A stretch of 64,000 bases of DNA from Shinella daejeonensis. GTDB taxonomy: Bacteria; Pseudomonadota; Alphaproteobacteria; Rhizobiales; Rhizobiaceae. The notes under the pieces were generated by a model. It was given only the letters and a program-made list of their open reading frames with translations, searched no databases and was not told where the DNA came from. Positions 20,836-31,730 of this stretch are shown piece after piece (position 1 is the stretch's first letter; each line of letters opens with the position of its first letter). The stretch lies in contig NZ_JAHWXY010000004.1 in assembly GCF_024281235.1 (NCBI RefSeq), positions 62,001 to 126,000 of the forward strand, read 5' to 3'. A program made the translations under genes and the position numbers.

Positions 20836-20867
20836 AAAAAAACCCGCCGGGGTGTGGCGGGTTTTTT
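20836..20867. terminator. Bidirectional rho-independent terminator
   Basis: A-tract, CCCGCC (20843-20848), 7-nt loop, GGCGGG (20856-20861), then six T. The A-tract makes it work in both directions between convergent yggS-type and trcR genes. Confidence 0.88.
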
Positions 20868-20889
20868 GGGGATCGGCCTTCGAAGGCGG

Positions 20890-21588
20890 TCAGAACTTGT
20901 CGTCCTCGTCCTCCTGGGGATCGGCGGACTTGAGCGACTTCAGCTTGGCGAAGACGGCGTCGGCGTCGATCTCCTTTTCATCGTCCCGGTCGCTATAGGG
21001 CAGCTTTTCCGTTTCCTGCGCGGATTCCAGCGTCGCGCCGGCTTCCGCCGCCGTCGGCAGCGGCCGACCCTTGGAGGCGCGTTCGACTTCCAGGTCGAGG
21101 TCGATCTGCGAGCAGAGACCAAGGGTGACCGGATCCATCGGCGTCAGGTTGGCGGAATTCCAATGGGTGCGGTCACGGATCTGCTCGATCGTCGACTTGG
21201 TGGTGCCGACGAGGCGGGAAATCTGCGCATCCTTGAGTTCCGGATGGTTGCGCACGAGCCAGAGGATGGCGTTGGGGCGATCCTGACGCTTGGAGACCGG
21301 CGTGTAGCGGGGGCCCTTGCGCTTGGATTCCGGCACGCGGACCTTCGGTTCGGAAAGCTTCAGCTTGTAATTCGGATTCGATTCGGCGCGCGCGATCTCC
21401 TCGCGCGACAGCTGACCGGTGGCGATGGGGTCGAGGCCCTTGATCCCCTGAGCGGCTTCGCCGTCGGCGATGGCCTTGACCTCGAGCGGATGCACCTTGC
21501 AGAACTGCGCGATCTGTTCGAACGACAGGGCCGTATTGTCGACCAGCCAGACGGCAGTCGCCTTGGGCATGAGCAGTTGTTGAGCCAT
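20890..21588 (-). CDS. trcR: Cell-cycle transcriptional regulator TrcR (DUF1013)
   Basis: Conserved alphaproteobacterial DUF1013 protein, described as a transcriptional regulator linked to the cell cycle; I cannot say what it controls here. The 232-residue product starts MAQQLLMPKATAVWLVDNT. It has two helix-turn-helix-like parts (LSFEQIAQFCKVHPLEVKAIADG, about 18-40, and AQISRLVGTTKSTIEQI, mid-protein) and an acidic C-terminal tail. The start at 21588 follows the family; 38 upstream in-frame codons are unconserved. Confidence 0.88.
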   Translation of the reverse strand: MAQQLLMPKATAVWLVDNTALSFEQIAQFCKVHPLEVKAIADGEAAQGIKGLDPIATGQLSREEIARAESNPNYKLKLSEPKVRVPESKRKGPRYTPVSKRQDRPNAILWLVRNHPELKDAQISRLVGTTKSTIEQIRDRTHWNSANLTPMDPVTLGLCSQIDLDLEVERASKGRPLPTAAEAGATLESAQETEKLPYSDRDDEKEIDADAVFAKLKSLKSADPQEDEDDKF

Positions 21589-21825
21589 GGGTATAGTCCT
21601 CTTGTACGTCCGCGCCGGTGTCGCGGGCCGTGGATAGTAACCACTATGTTCCGGGAATTTTCCAGTCAATAACGCCAGTGCGGCGGAAATGCAATTCTTC
21701 AAGCGCCAAATGATCGACGTCTAATTGCCCTGAAGCCGTGACCTGCTATGAATGGCGCGAAAATACGCGAGAGGCGTTGCGTCGCCGTAACCCTCCCTGC
21801 GATTTGCATAGAGATGGAGGAGTTC

Positions 21826-23778
<1,953 letters not shown>

Positions 23779-23787
23779 GGACATTCG

Positions 23788-23811
23788 CGCCGCCGGCTGC
23801 AGCCGGCGGCG
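23788..23811. terminator. Hairpin downstream of acsA
   Basis: A perfect 24-bp GC palindrome, CGCCGCCGGCTG and its complement, 9 bp after the acsA stop and without a T-tract. It could stop transcription or stabilise the 3' end of the acsA mRNA. Confidence 0.5.
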
Positions 23812-23934
23812 ATCTCCTTGCGGCAGGGTGCGCGGTTTGCGGCGATCCCTTCGGCAAGGATGAGGCCGGTTGATCGGCGCAGGCCCCTTTGGCATAAAGT
23901 CCTGACCTTTGACGATCAGGGGGAAGACAGTGCG

Positions 23935-25407
23935 ATGTTTCGTCCCGGCAACAGGTATCGGCATTTCATTCATGGCGCGACCTGCGCCTGCCATAGCGCG
24001 CAGGCCCAATCGCTGTTCGCCCGGATTGATCAGGGACTGTCGCGCCGTTCGGTGCTGAAGGGTGTTGCGGCGAGCCTTGCGACCTCCGCTCTCGGCCTTG
24101 CCGGCCCGGCCTTCGCCGAAGCTCCCTCCCGGCCGGTCCTTATCAGCAACGTCAGAATATTCGACGGGGTGAACGGCAGGCTTGTCGATGGCAAGGGCGT
24201 CCTCGTGGTGGAAAACCGGATCAGGGCGCTGGTCGCGGCCGCCGATACCGTCGCAGACGCCGATGTCATCGACGGCGGCGGCCGGGTGCTGATGCCCGGC
24301 ATGATCGACGCCCATTGGCATTCGATCCTCGCGGGCATTTCGCAGATGGCGGCGATGACTGCGGATATTCCCTATATCCATCTGGTCGCCGCGCAGCAGG
24401 CCGAACGGACGGTGTTGCGCGGCTTCACGACGGTTCGCGACGTGGGCGGTCCGTCCTTTGCCCTCAAGCGGGCGATCGACGAGGGGCGTATCCCCGGCCC
24501 GCGCATCTACCCGTCCGGTGCGATGATCTCGCAGACCTCGGGACATGGTGATTTCCGCATGCGTACGGATCTGCCGCGCACGCCGCAAAGCGATCCGAGC
24601 GTCGCCGAGCGGGCGGGGATTTCGGCCATTGCCGATGGCGAGGCGGAGGTTTTGCGCTGCGTGCGCGAGCAGCTCATGCTGGGCGCAAGCCAGATCAAGA
24701 TCATGGGCGGCGGCGGGGTCGCCTCCAGCTACGACCCGATCGACGCGCTGCAATATTCTGTGGCCGAGATGCGGGCGGCCGTCGGGGCGGCGGCGGACTG
24801 GGGTACCTACGTCTGCGTCCATACCTATACGTCGGCGGGAATCCGCCGGGCGCTCGACAGCGGTGTGAAGTCGATTGAGCACGGCCAGCTTGCCGACGAG
24901 GAAACCGTGATGCGCATGGCGGACGCCGGGGCCTGGTGGAGCATCCAGCCCTTTCTCGCCGACGAGGACGCCAACCGCTATCCTTCGCCCGAGCAGCAGG
25001 CGCAGCAGAAGAGCATCGCGGAGGGAACGGCGCGGGCCGTCGAACTGGGACGCAAGCACGGCGTCAAAATGGCGCTCGGCACCGACATCCTGTTCAATCC
25101 CGCAGGGACCCTTACCCAGGGCAGGCAACTCGCCAAGTTTTCCCGCTGGTATGATCCAGCGGATGTGTTGCGGCTCCTGACCAGCGGCAATGCCGAACTT
25201 GCCGGTCTTTCCGGGCCGCGCAACCCCTACCCCGGCCCGCTCGGACGTATCGAAGCCGGCGCCTATGCGGATATTCTGGTGGTCGACGGCAATCCGCTTG
25301 AGGATATCTCCGTCATCGCGGACCCCGAACGTCGCATGAAACTGATCATGAAGGACGGGCGTGTGCATAAGAACATGCTCGTATCACGAGAGGACAGGAT
25401 CCCTTGA
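23935..25407 (+). CDS. Tat-exported metal-dependent amidohydrolase
   Basis: Member of the imidazolonepropionase/prolidase-like amidohydrolase superfamily; the substrate is not predictable. In the 490-residue protein a twin-arginine motif SRRSVLK (residues 36-42) precedes a hydrophobic stretch ending PAFA-E, so it is probably exported folded to the periplasm. The metal ligands HxH are His127 and His129 (DAHWH), followed by QIKIMGGGG with the bridging Lys, CVHTY, EHGQ and LGTD with the catalytic Asp. The N-region before the twin Arg is long and contains CACH. ATG at 23935 has GGGGGAAG upstream. The downstream barrel protein is coupled through TTGA. Confidence 0.82.
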   Translation: MFRPGNRYRHFIHGATCACHSAQAQSLFARIDQGLSRRSVLKGVAASLATSALGLAGPAFAEAPSRPVLISNVRIFDGVNGRLVDGKGVLVVENRIRALVAAADTVADADVIDGGGRVLMPGMIDAHWHSILAGISQMAAMTADIPYIHLVAAQQAERTVLRGFTTVRDVGGPSFALKRAIDEGRIPGPRIYPSGAMISQTSGHGDFRMRTDLPRTPQSDPSVAERAGISAIADGEAEVLRCVREQLMLGASQIKIMGGGGVASSYDPIDALQYSVAEMRAAVGAAADWGTYVCVHTYTSAGIRRALDSGVKSIEHGQLADEETVMRMADAGAWWSIQPFLADEDANRYPSPEQQAQQKSIAEGTARAVELGRKHGVKMALGTDILFNPAGTLTQGRQLAKFSRWYDPADVLRLLTSGNAELAGLSGPRNPYPGPLGRIEAGAYADILVVDGNPLEDISVIADPERRMKLIMKDGRVHKNMLVSREDRIP

Positions 25408-26246
25408 ACAGCCGCCATGCCTGCGCCGCCGTCCTTTTCCTTGCGGCCCTTTCCGGCGGAAAGGTCGCCCAGGCCGCCGAACCGGTGATCTATCCGCTGG
25501 AGGAACCCGTTTCGCTCGAAACGGAGCCGCCTGCCTTCGTCTTGCAGATCACGCCCTATCTGTGGGCCGCCGGCTTTACAGGCGATATCTCGCCCTTCCG
25601 GCATGGTCCGACGATCGGTATCGAGAAGCGGTTTTCCGACATCATGGACGACCTCAATTTCGGCGGCTTCGTCAATCTCTGGGCGCGCCAGGAGAGTTTC
25701 GTCCTTTCGGCCGACGTGATGTATGTGAATACGACCGATAGCCGCACATCCGGCCCCTTGCCTCCCCTGCCGCTGCCCATTCCCATCCCCCCGGGAACGA
25801 CTGTCAGCGGCAGCGTGGACAGCACCCAGTTCATGGCGACGGTGCAGGGTGGCTATCGTCTGGTCGGGACGCCGGAATTCACGCTGGACGTCCTCGGTGG
25901 CGCGCGCTTCTGGCATATATCGAACGATGTGACGGTCAGCGCCAGCCGGCTCGGTATCGCACGCCGCTACGGCGAGCGTTTCGGCTGGGTGGATCCGGTC
26001 GTCGGCGCACGCGCCTTCCTGCCCCTCACGCAGGCGTTTTCCTTACAGGCGCAGGTGGATATCGGCGGCTTCGGCGTGGGGTCCGATTTTACGTGGTCGG
26101 CGCTGGCGACCGCCAATTACATCGTCAACGATCAGTTTTCCTTCTCGGCCGGCTACAAGGTGCTGGACGTCGATTACCGCAATGGCGGACATGTCTACGA
26201 CACGCGTCTGCACGGTCCGGTTCTCGGCATGACCTGGCGCTTCTGA
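25404..26246 (+). CDS. Outer-membrane beta-barrel protein of unknown function
   Basis: The 280-residue protein has a Sec signal peptide (about residues 1-25, cleavage after AQA), alternating hydrophobic strands and a terminal Phe in TWRF, the BAM recognition pattern of outer-membrane barrels. A Pro-rich loop (PLPPLPLPIPIPPG) sits at about residues 118-131. I see no specific family. The only fitting start is TTG at 25404, which overlaps the preceding TGA (TTGA) and has AGAGGACAGGA upstream, so translation is probably coupled to the amidohydrolase gene. Confidence 0.75.
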   Translation: MNSRHACAAVLFLAALSGGKVAQAAEPVIYPLEEPVSLETEPPAFVLQITPYLWAAGFTGDISPFRHGPTIGIEKRFSDIMDDLNFGGFVNLWARQESFVLSADVMYVNTTDSRTSGPLPPLPLPIPIPPGTTVSGSVDSTQFMATVQGGYRLVGTPEFTLDVLGGARFWHISNDVTVSASRLGIARRYGERFGWVDPVVGARAFLPLTQAFSLQAQVDIGGFGVGSDFTWSALATANYIVNDQFSFSAGYKVLDVDYRNGGHVYDTRLHGPVLGMTWRF

Positions 26247-26265
26247 GCACCGGCGCTACACCCGT

Positions 26266-27246
26266 TCACTCCGGGCGTAGCGGTTCGGGCAGCGCCAGGG
26301 CGGCGGCGCCGATCAGGCCGGAATTCTGGCCGAGGGCGGCCCGCACGAGTTTCACCTCCCGGAAAGCCGGCATCGCCCGTCTGGCGATATACCTCTGGAT
26401 TCCCGGCAGCAGACGGGAAAACTCGTGGGAAAGGCCGCCTCCCATGATGAGGATATCCGGGCTGAACACATGCAGCAGGCTCACGAAGCCGCGGCCGAGG
26501 ATTTCGGCTTCCTCGTCGACAAGCCGCCCTGCGAGAGGATCGCCGTTTCTGGCTGCCGCGAAAACACTCCGGCTGTCGATCCTGGCGCCATGTCCGCCGA
26601 GAAGGGACTTGCCGTGCCGTCGGGCGGCCGTCTGCGCCCGACGGGCGAAGGCTGTTCCCGAGCCATAGGCCTCGAAACAGCCGCGGTTGCCGCAGGGGCA
26701 GGGCAGACCGTTCGGCACGAAGGCCATATGCCCGATATGGCCGGCCATTCCCATGCGGCCGCGAAGGACCCGGCCATCCGCGATCACCCCGCCGCCGAGG
26801 CCGGTGCTGACAGTGACATAGACAAGATTCTCAAGTCCCCTGCCCGCTCCGAAGCGCCATTCGCCGATCGCCGCGGCGATGCCGTCGTTCTCCAGACGGA
26901 CAGGAAAGGCAAAGCGCCTTTCCAGCTCCGCCTTCAGGGGAACGCCGGCAAATCCCGGGAGCGTCGGAATCTCCATGGCGACGCCGGCGACGGTATCGAT
27001 CGGCCCGGGCAGGGAAACGCCGATGCCCTTGAGGCAAGGCGTGCGCGTCCCGTCGATCAGCCGGCCTGCCAGATCTTCGATCTGCGAAAGGATGCGTGCA
27101 GGGCCGCCAAGGGCCTCGGTCCGTTCCTCCGCCCGCCTGAGCACTCGTCCTCCCGCCGTCACGAGCGCCGCCCTCACCCGCGTTCCGCCGAGGTCCACGC
27201 CGAGCGCGATATCCGGGGCTTCGGCGGCAAGCCCGAAGGCGTTCAT
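26266..27246 (-). CDS. ROK-family sugar kinase with an H-x-G-H motif
   Basis: ATP-dependent hexose or amino-hexose kinase. The 326-residue protein has the phosphate loop DLGGT (18-22), the catalytic Asp121 in LEND, and the zinc site CPCGNRGC (Cys183, Cys185, Cys190). The usual ExGH sugar-contact motif reads HIGH here (His170-Ile-Gly-His173), as I recall for NanK-type N-acetylmannosamine kinases, so a substrate other than plain glucose is possible. It is the last gene of the minus operon and overlaps the TIM-barrel gene by 4 bp (ATGA). A 19-bp gap separates it from the convergent barrel gene. Confidence 0.85.
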   Translation of the reverse strand: MNAFGLAAEAPDIALGVDLGGTRVRAALVTAGGRVLRRAEERTEALGGPARILSQIEDLAGRLIDGTRTPCLKGIGVSLPGPIDTVAGVAMEIPTLPGFAGVPLKAELERRFAFPVRLENDGIAAAIGEWRFGAGRGLENLVYVTVSTGLGGGVIADGRVLRGRMGMAGHIGHMAFVPNGLPCPCGNRGCFEAYGSGTAFARRAQTAARRHGKSLLGGHGARIDSRSVFAAARNGDPLAGRLVDEEAEILGRGFVSLLHVFSPDILIMGGGLSHEFSRLLPGIQRYIARRAMPAFREVKLVRAALGQNSGLIGAAALALPEPLRPE

Positions 27247-28082
27247 CGGCTTGCCCCGGCGGTCCGGAGCCGGTCGCGGAGAAAGGCTGCGACGCCGGGT
27301 GCTTCCTCCGGTAAAAGCCCGTGAGCGATCAGGGGCCCGTCGAAACCGGCCGCCGCAAGCCCGGCGATATAATGGCCGTAGTCGAGAACGCCCGTTCCGG
27401 CCGTGGCGAAACCGCCGTCCGCCGTCCGGTCCTTTGCATGGGCCATGACGATCCGGTCGGCGAGGAGATCGATCGCCGCGGAGACGGTCCTGCGCTGCTC
27501 GTCGAGTGTCGCCTTCTCGAAGAGATTGGCGGGATCGAGCACGATCCTGAGGCGTGGGCTCTGCATCTCGTCGATCAGCCGACGGGCCTTTTCCGCCGAG
27601 TTGACGACATTGGCAAGTTCCGGCTCGATGCCGAGATCGACGTCGTGGCGTTCGGCGATGCCGATGGCGATTTCCATGGCTTCGAGGAGATCGCGCCAGG
27701 CCGCTGGCGTGTCATTGTCTGGATGCGCCTTCCACTGGTCGAACGGATCGCGCGTGCCCGTGCAGAGTGTGATCAGACGGGTCGACATGACATGGCTGCG
27801 TTCCGCCAGAACGGCAAGCCGGAAATGGCCGGCCTCGCGCACCGCCTGATCCGGATGGATCATGTTGTAGGTGCCGGAGACGGCGGCGATTTCGACGCCG
27901 GTCTTTTTTGCCGCTTCGGATACCGCACGCGCCTCTGCCTCGTCGATGACATCGGGCATGGCGGCAAGGCCCGAGCAGGTCATATTGTATTGCGCGACGG
28001 AGAAACCCGCCCCGGCCACGGCATCGAGTACCGCCCCCGGCTGCGTTCCCTCAAATGTTCTGGCGAAAATCCCGAGCTTCAT
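27243..28082 (-). CDS. Sugar phosphate isomerase/epimerase family protein (xylose-isomerase-like TIM barrel)
   Basis: AP-endonuclease-2 superfamily TIM barrel of 279 residues, usually a metal-dependent sugar isomerase or epimerase. Visible features: the start MKLGIFARTF, the metal-type GIEPELANVV segment with Glu, IVLDPANLFE with Asp, VMAHAKDR with His, and a C-terminal PLIAHGL where the last Glu ligand of many relatives would sit, so the fourth ligand is not obvious. It overlaps the upstream Gfo/Idh gene by 1 bp and the downstream ROK gene by 4 bp. Confidence 0.8.
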   Translation of the reverse strand: MKLGIFARTFEGTQPGAVLDAVAGAGFSVAQYNMTCSGLAAMPDVIDEAEARAVSEAAKKTGVEIAAVSGTYNMIHPDQAVREAGHFRLAVLAERSHVMSTRLITLCTGTRDPFDQWKAHPDNDTPAAWRDLLEAMEIAIGIAERHDVDLGIEPELANVVNSAEKARRLIDEMQSPRLRIVLDPANLFEKATLDEQRRTVSAAIDLLADRIVMAHAKDRTADGGFATAGTGVLDYGHYIAGLAAAGFDGPLIAHGLLPEEAPGVAAFLRDRLRTAGASR

Positions 28083-29158
28083 CAGACGCCACCGATGACA
28101 TCGGCGAGCGCGACGGCCCTGCCGCTTTCGACCGAACGGGCGATGGCGACCATGGCGCGCACCGAGGCGAGGCCGTCGTCGATATTCGCGCCTTCCATGG
28201 GCGCGCCATCGAGGATGGTGCGCGCAAAACCCTCGACCTGTCGCCGGTAGAAATGGCCGTCCGCGCCCAGAACGCGGTGCGTCGCGCCATCGGCTTCGCG
28301 GAAAATGTCGACCTCGCTGGTCTTGTAATACCAGGGGTTATAGGTCTTGCCGAGAATGCTGCCGTTCTCGCCGTAGATCTGGAAGCCCTCGTGCCAGTCC
28401 ATGCGGACCTGCACGGTGAGATCGAGATGACCGAGCGCGCCGGAGGCGAATTCCAAATCCACGAACCAGCATCGGATGCCGGCGCGTTCCAGAAGGCGCG
28501 CCCTTACCGAGACGATGTCGCCGGCAAGATAGCGCGCCGTATCGATCAGGTGGCAGCCGTGCGCCAGCATGTAATAGCGCCGCCGGTCGGCCTTCGGGTC
28601 GGCGGCGGGCTTTTTCGCATGGCCGCTGGTGACGATCAGCGGCTGGACGGCGTCGGTCATCGGGTAGCGATGGGTGCTGTCGCAATACCAGGCCTTGAGT
28701 GCGATCATCCCGTCCATCTCATCGCGTATGAAGGCTCTTGCGGCCTGGAGCCCGGCGTCGAAGCGCTTCATGTGACCGACCTGAAAGATCTTGCCGGATT
28801 TTTCCGCAGCGGCCTTCAGGTCCAGACATTCTTCGACGGTGACGCCCATCGGCTTTTCGCAGAGAACGTGCTTGCCGGCCTCCAGCGCCCGCAGCGCGGC
28901 CGGGACGTGGAAGGCGTCAGCGGTTGCGACGATGACGGCGTCGATCTCGGGATCGGCCAGCATCGCGTCGTAGTCGCCATAGGTCTTGCGGGCGCCGTGG
29001 ACGATCGCCATGCGCTCACGCAGGTCGTCGGCGACGTCGCAGATCGCATGAAGGTCGGCATTGGCCGCCTTGGTGCAGCTTTCGAAATGGGCGGCCTGTG
29101 CGATCTGGCCGGCGCCGAGAACGCCGATGCGGAGCCGTCGATCCTGTTTTTGAGGCAT
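28082..29158 (-). CDS. Gfo/Idh/MocA family NAD(P)-dependent oxidoreductase
   Basis: Sugar or inositol dehydrogenase type enzyme of 358 residues. The Rossmann motif GVLGAGQIAQA is at residues 12-22 and the family catalytic EKP is Glu101-Lys102-Pro103 (CEKPMGV). The C-terminal alpha/beta domain carries the HGCHLIDTARYL segment with the catalytic-type His. The start MPQKQDRRLR at 29158 was chosen for homology; an upstream in-frame ATG would add 28 residues inside the gap to the phosphatase gene. Substrate unknown; the operon points to a polyol-derived sugar. Confidence 0.85.
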   Translation of the reverse strand: MPQKQDRRLRIGVLGAGQIAQAAHFESCTKAANADLHAICDVADDLRERMAIVHGARKTYGDYDAMLADPEIDAVIVATADAFHVPAALRALEAGKHVLCEKPMGVTVEECLDLKAAAEKSGKIFQVGHMKRFDAGLQAARAFIRDEMDGMIALKAWYCDSTHRYPMTDAVQPLIVTSGHAKKPAADPKADRRRYYMLAHGCHLIDTARYLAGDIVSVRARLLERAGIRCWFVDLEFASGALGHLDLTVQVRMDWHEGFQIYGENGSILGKTYNPWYYKTSEVDIFREADGATHRVLGADGHFYRRQVEGFARTILDGAPMEGANIDDGLASVRAMVAIARSVESGRAVALADVIGGV

Positions 29159-29198
29159 GGCGAAACCCTTCAGGCCGCTTTGTGTCTGTGCGTGGACG

Positions 29199-29990
29199 TC
29201 AGATTTGCAGGATCTCGGCCAGTTCCCGGTAAACATCCTCATTGGCGGCGATCAGCGGATTGCCGCGGGTGAGGCCGTCGCCGGCGAGAAAGTCGCTGGT
29301 TTTCAGGCCGGCGGCGCGGATGACGGCGAGCGCGCCGAGACAATCCCAGGAATTGATGTGCATCTCGGCATAGCCGAGCAGCCGGCCGGCCGCCACATAG
29401 CACAGGCCAAGCGCGCCCGAGCCGTCGCGGTAGAACATGCCGCCACGTTCGAGAAAGCGGGAAAAGGCCGGCAGGAAACGGCTGGCCGGCAGGCGCGTCG
29501 AATAGCCGAAAGCGATCATGCCGTCGCGGATGCTGCGGCCGGGATGCCTGCCGACCGGTTCACCGTTCAGCGTTGCCGGAAAGCCGATGCCGCCTGCAAA
29601 CAGCTCGCCCCTTTCCGGTGCATAGACCATGCCGAACCGCAATTCTCCTTCCTGCACGAAGGCGATCGACACGCACCACCCGGACAGCCCGGAAATGAAG
29701 GGTTGCGTTCCGTCGATGGGGTCCACCACCCAGATGCCCTGCCCCGGGCCGAAAGCGGTCTGTCCCGTCTCCTCGCCGAGAAAGGCATCCTGCGGAAAGG
29801 CTTTTTCCAGGCGCTCGCGGATCAGCAGTTCGGTATTGAGATCGGCTTCGCTCGCCATGTCCTGCACGCCCTTGCTGTGGATTGTCAGGATGTCCCGCTT
29901 GCGGAAATAGCCGCGTGCGAGATCGCCGGCATCGGAAATGAGCCGGAGGGCGAAATCGTAGCGGGCGGAAAGGCCGGCGGTGTCGGGCAT
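29199..29990 (-). CDS. Inositol monophosphatase family protein
   Basis: Mg2+-dependent phosphatase fold of 263 residues. Metal ligands are visible: Glu73/Glu74 in LGEETG and Asp90/Asp93 in VDPIDGTQPF, followed by INSWDCLGA with the third Asp. Members hydrolyse inositol phosphate, histidinol phosphate or other sugar phosphates. Within this sugar operon a sugar phosphatase role is plausible. The start at 29990 lies 23 bp after the stop of the fructokinase-like gene. Confidence 0.87.
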   Translation of the reverse strand: MPDTAGLSARYDFALRLISDAGDLARGYFRKRDILTIHSKGVQDMASEADLNTELLIRERLEKAFPQDAFLGEETGQTAFGPGQGIWVVDPIDGTQPFISGLSGWCVSIAFVQEGELRFGMVYAPERGELFAGGIGFPATLNGEPVGRHPGRSIRDGMIAFGYSTRLPASRFLPAFSRFLERGGMFYRDGSGALGLCYVAAGRLLGYAEMHINSWDCLGALAVIRAAGLKTSDFLAGDGLTRGNPLIAANEDVYRELAEILQI

Positions 29991-30013
29991 GGCGGAAGCT
30001 CCTTGCACAGGGA

Positions 30014-30907
30014 TCAGGCCCAGAGACGGGCGGCACCGCGCACGCCGCTCGCATCGCCATGGACGGCGCGGCGGATCGGCGTGTGGAAGACGGTGGAGAA
30101 GATGCGCCTGCCGAGCGCTGCCGGCAGATCGTCGTAGAGTTCGTCGATATTCGACATGCCGCCGCCCATGACGAGCACATCCGGATCGAGAGTGTTGACC
30201 ACGCTCGCCAGACCGCGCGCCAGCCGGTCGACATAGCGCTCCCACAGCATCCGGGCCAGCCGGTCGCCGTTGCGCATCCTGTCGACGATGTCGCGCGCCT
30301 TCGAAGCCTCGCCGGCATGGCGGGCATATTCGGCTTCGAAAGCGCGGCCGGAAACCCAGGTTTCCATGCAGCCGTGACGGCCGCAATAGCAGGCCCGGCC
30401 GGGTATTTCCGTCACATCGGGAAAGGGCAGAGGATTGTGCCCCCATTCGCCGGCGCTGTTGTTGGGACCGTGATGCGCCTTGCCGCCGATGGCGATGCCG
30501 GCGCCGGCACCGGACCCCAGGATGACGGCGAAAACCACATTGTGGCCGACGCCCGCGCCGTCGGCCGCCTCGGAGGCCGCGAAACAGTCAGCGTCGTTTT
30601 CGACGCGGATCTCGCGCCGGATGGCCTCGCGCAGATCCTTTTCCACCGGCTGGCCGAGCAGCCAGGTGGAACTTGCCCCCTTGCCGCGCCGGCTTACCGG
30701 TTCGAGGCTGCCGGGAATGCCGATGCCGATCGTTCCGTCACGGCCGGTTTTGGCCTCCAGCGCATCGATCAGCTCCACGATGATGCGGATGCAGCCGGCA
30801 TAGTCGTGACGGGGCGTATCGCGGCGCAGCCGCGCCAGTTCGCGGCCGTCCCGCTCCATGGCGACGGCCTCGATCTTCGTACCACCCCAGTCGATCCCGA
30901 TCAGCAT
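30014..30907 (-). CDS. ROK-family fructokinase-like kinase
   Basis: The 297-residue protein has DWGGT (residues 6-10), the catalytic Asp105 in ENDAD, the sugar-binding motif SAGEWGHNPLP (Glu154, His157) and the zinc site CYCGRHGC (Cys173, Cys175, Cys180). GEWGHNPLP closely resembles E. coli Mak, a D-fructokinase, so phosphorylation of fructose or a similar ketose is the best guess. It follows the ribitol-dehydrogenase-like gene by 88 bp and has the strong ribosome-binding site GGGGGAGGAAGAGG. Confidence 0.85.
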   Translation of the reverse strand: MLIGIDWGGTKIEAVAMERDGRELARLRRDTPRHDYAGCIRIIVELIDALEAKTGRDGTIGIGIPGSLEPVSRRGKGASSTWLLGQPVEKDLREAIRREIRVENDADCFAASEAADGAGVGHNVVFAVILGSGAGAGIAIGGKAHHGPNNSAGEWGHNPLPFPDVTEIPGRACYCGRHGCMETWVSGRAFEAEYARHAGEASKARDIVDRMRNGDRLARMLWERYVDRLARGLASVVNTLDPDVLVMGGGMSNIDELYDDLPAALGRRIFSTVFHTPIRRAVHGDASGVRGAARLWA

Positions 30908-30995
30908 CCTCTTCCTCCCCCGCTTTCTTCGGCGGCCCGGAAGCGATTCCGGAAACGCATGGATGATCTCCCTTCGTCGTCGCGGTGGCGGCCGA

Positions 30996-31730
30996 TCAGA
31001 TATCCTGGCTGGCGGGCAGGATGACGATATCGCGAATGGTGACGTTGCGCGGGCGCGTCAGCATGAAGAGCAGCGCCTCGGCCACTTCGGACGGCTCGAT
31101 CAGGCTGCCGTTGGCCTTCGCCTTTTCAAGATTTTCCTTCGGCCAGTCCTTCAGGAGGCCGGTGATGACCGGGCCCGGCGCAATCGAGCCGACGCGGATG
31201 CCGTGTTTGATCAGCTGGCGGCGGAGCGTATAGGCAAGCGTCAGCACGGCGTGCTTGGAGGCGGAATAGACCGGCTCCCAGGGGATGTGCTCGTAGCCGG
31301 CGACCGAGGTGGTGATGACGATATCGCCCGTCTTGCGGCCGATCATGTGCGGCAGCACGGAATGGACGCTGCGATAGACGGCGTTGATGTTGAGTTGCAG
31401 CATCCGGTCGAAAGCGTCCGGATGGCCGTCGACCAGGTCGCCGCCGATATAGCTGCCGGCATTGGCGTGGAAAACGTCGAGCCGCCCCGCCCGCTCAAGG
31501 ATCGCCGGCATCATCCGGTCGATGCTGCCGTTGTCGAGCAGGTCGACGGTAAGCGGGATAGCGCCGGCGCCGAGCTCCGCGCAGGCCGTCGCCAGTTCCT
31601 CTTCCGCCCGGTCGATCAGGATGACCGTCGCCCCCGCCTCGATACAGGCCCTTGCGCAGGAAAGGCCGATACCTCCCGCTGCGCCGGTGATTGCGACCAC
31701 TTTTCCGTCAAGCGATTCCGCCATGTTCAT
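30996..31730 (-). CDS. Ribitol 2-dehydrogenase-like SDR
   Basis: NAD-dependent short-chain dehydrogenase of 244 residues. TGAAGGIG is at residues 15-22 and the catalytic Ser142, Tyr155 and Lys159 (YSASK). It resembles Klebsiella RbtD over most of its length: DVFHANAGSYIGGD, LNINAVYRSVHSVLPHMI, and the C-terminal NVTIRDIVILP. RbtD-type enzymes oxidise ribitol to D-ribulose and also allitol to D-allulose. Two starts are possible, 31730 (used) or 31724. The start overlaps the end of the PfkB remnant by 4 bp (ATGA). Confidence 0.85.
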   Translation of the reverse strand: MNMAESLDGKVVAITGAAGGIGLSCARACIEAGATVILIDRAEEELATACAELGAGAIPLTVDLLDNGSIDRMMPAILERAGRLDVFHANAGSYIGGDLVDGHPDAFDRMLQLNINAVYRSVHSVLPHMIGRKTGDIVITTSVAGYEHIPWEPVYSASKHAVLTLAYTLRRQLIKHGIRVGSIAPGPVITGLLKDWPKENLEKAKANGSLIEPSEVAEALLFMLTRPRNVTIRDIVILPASQDI

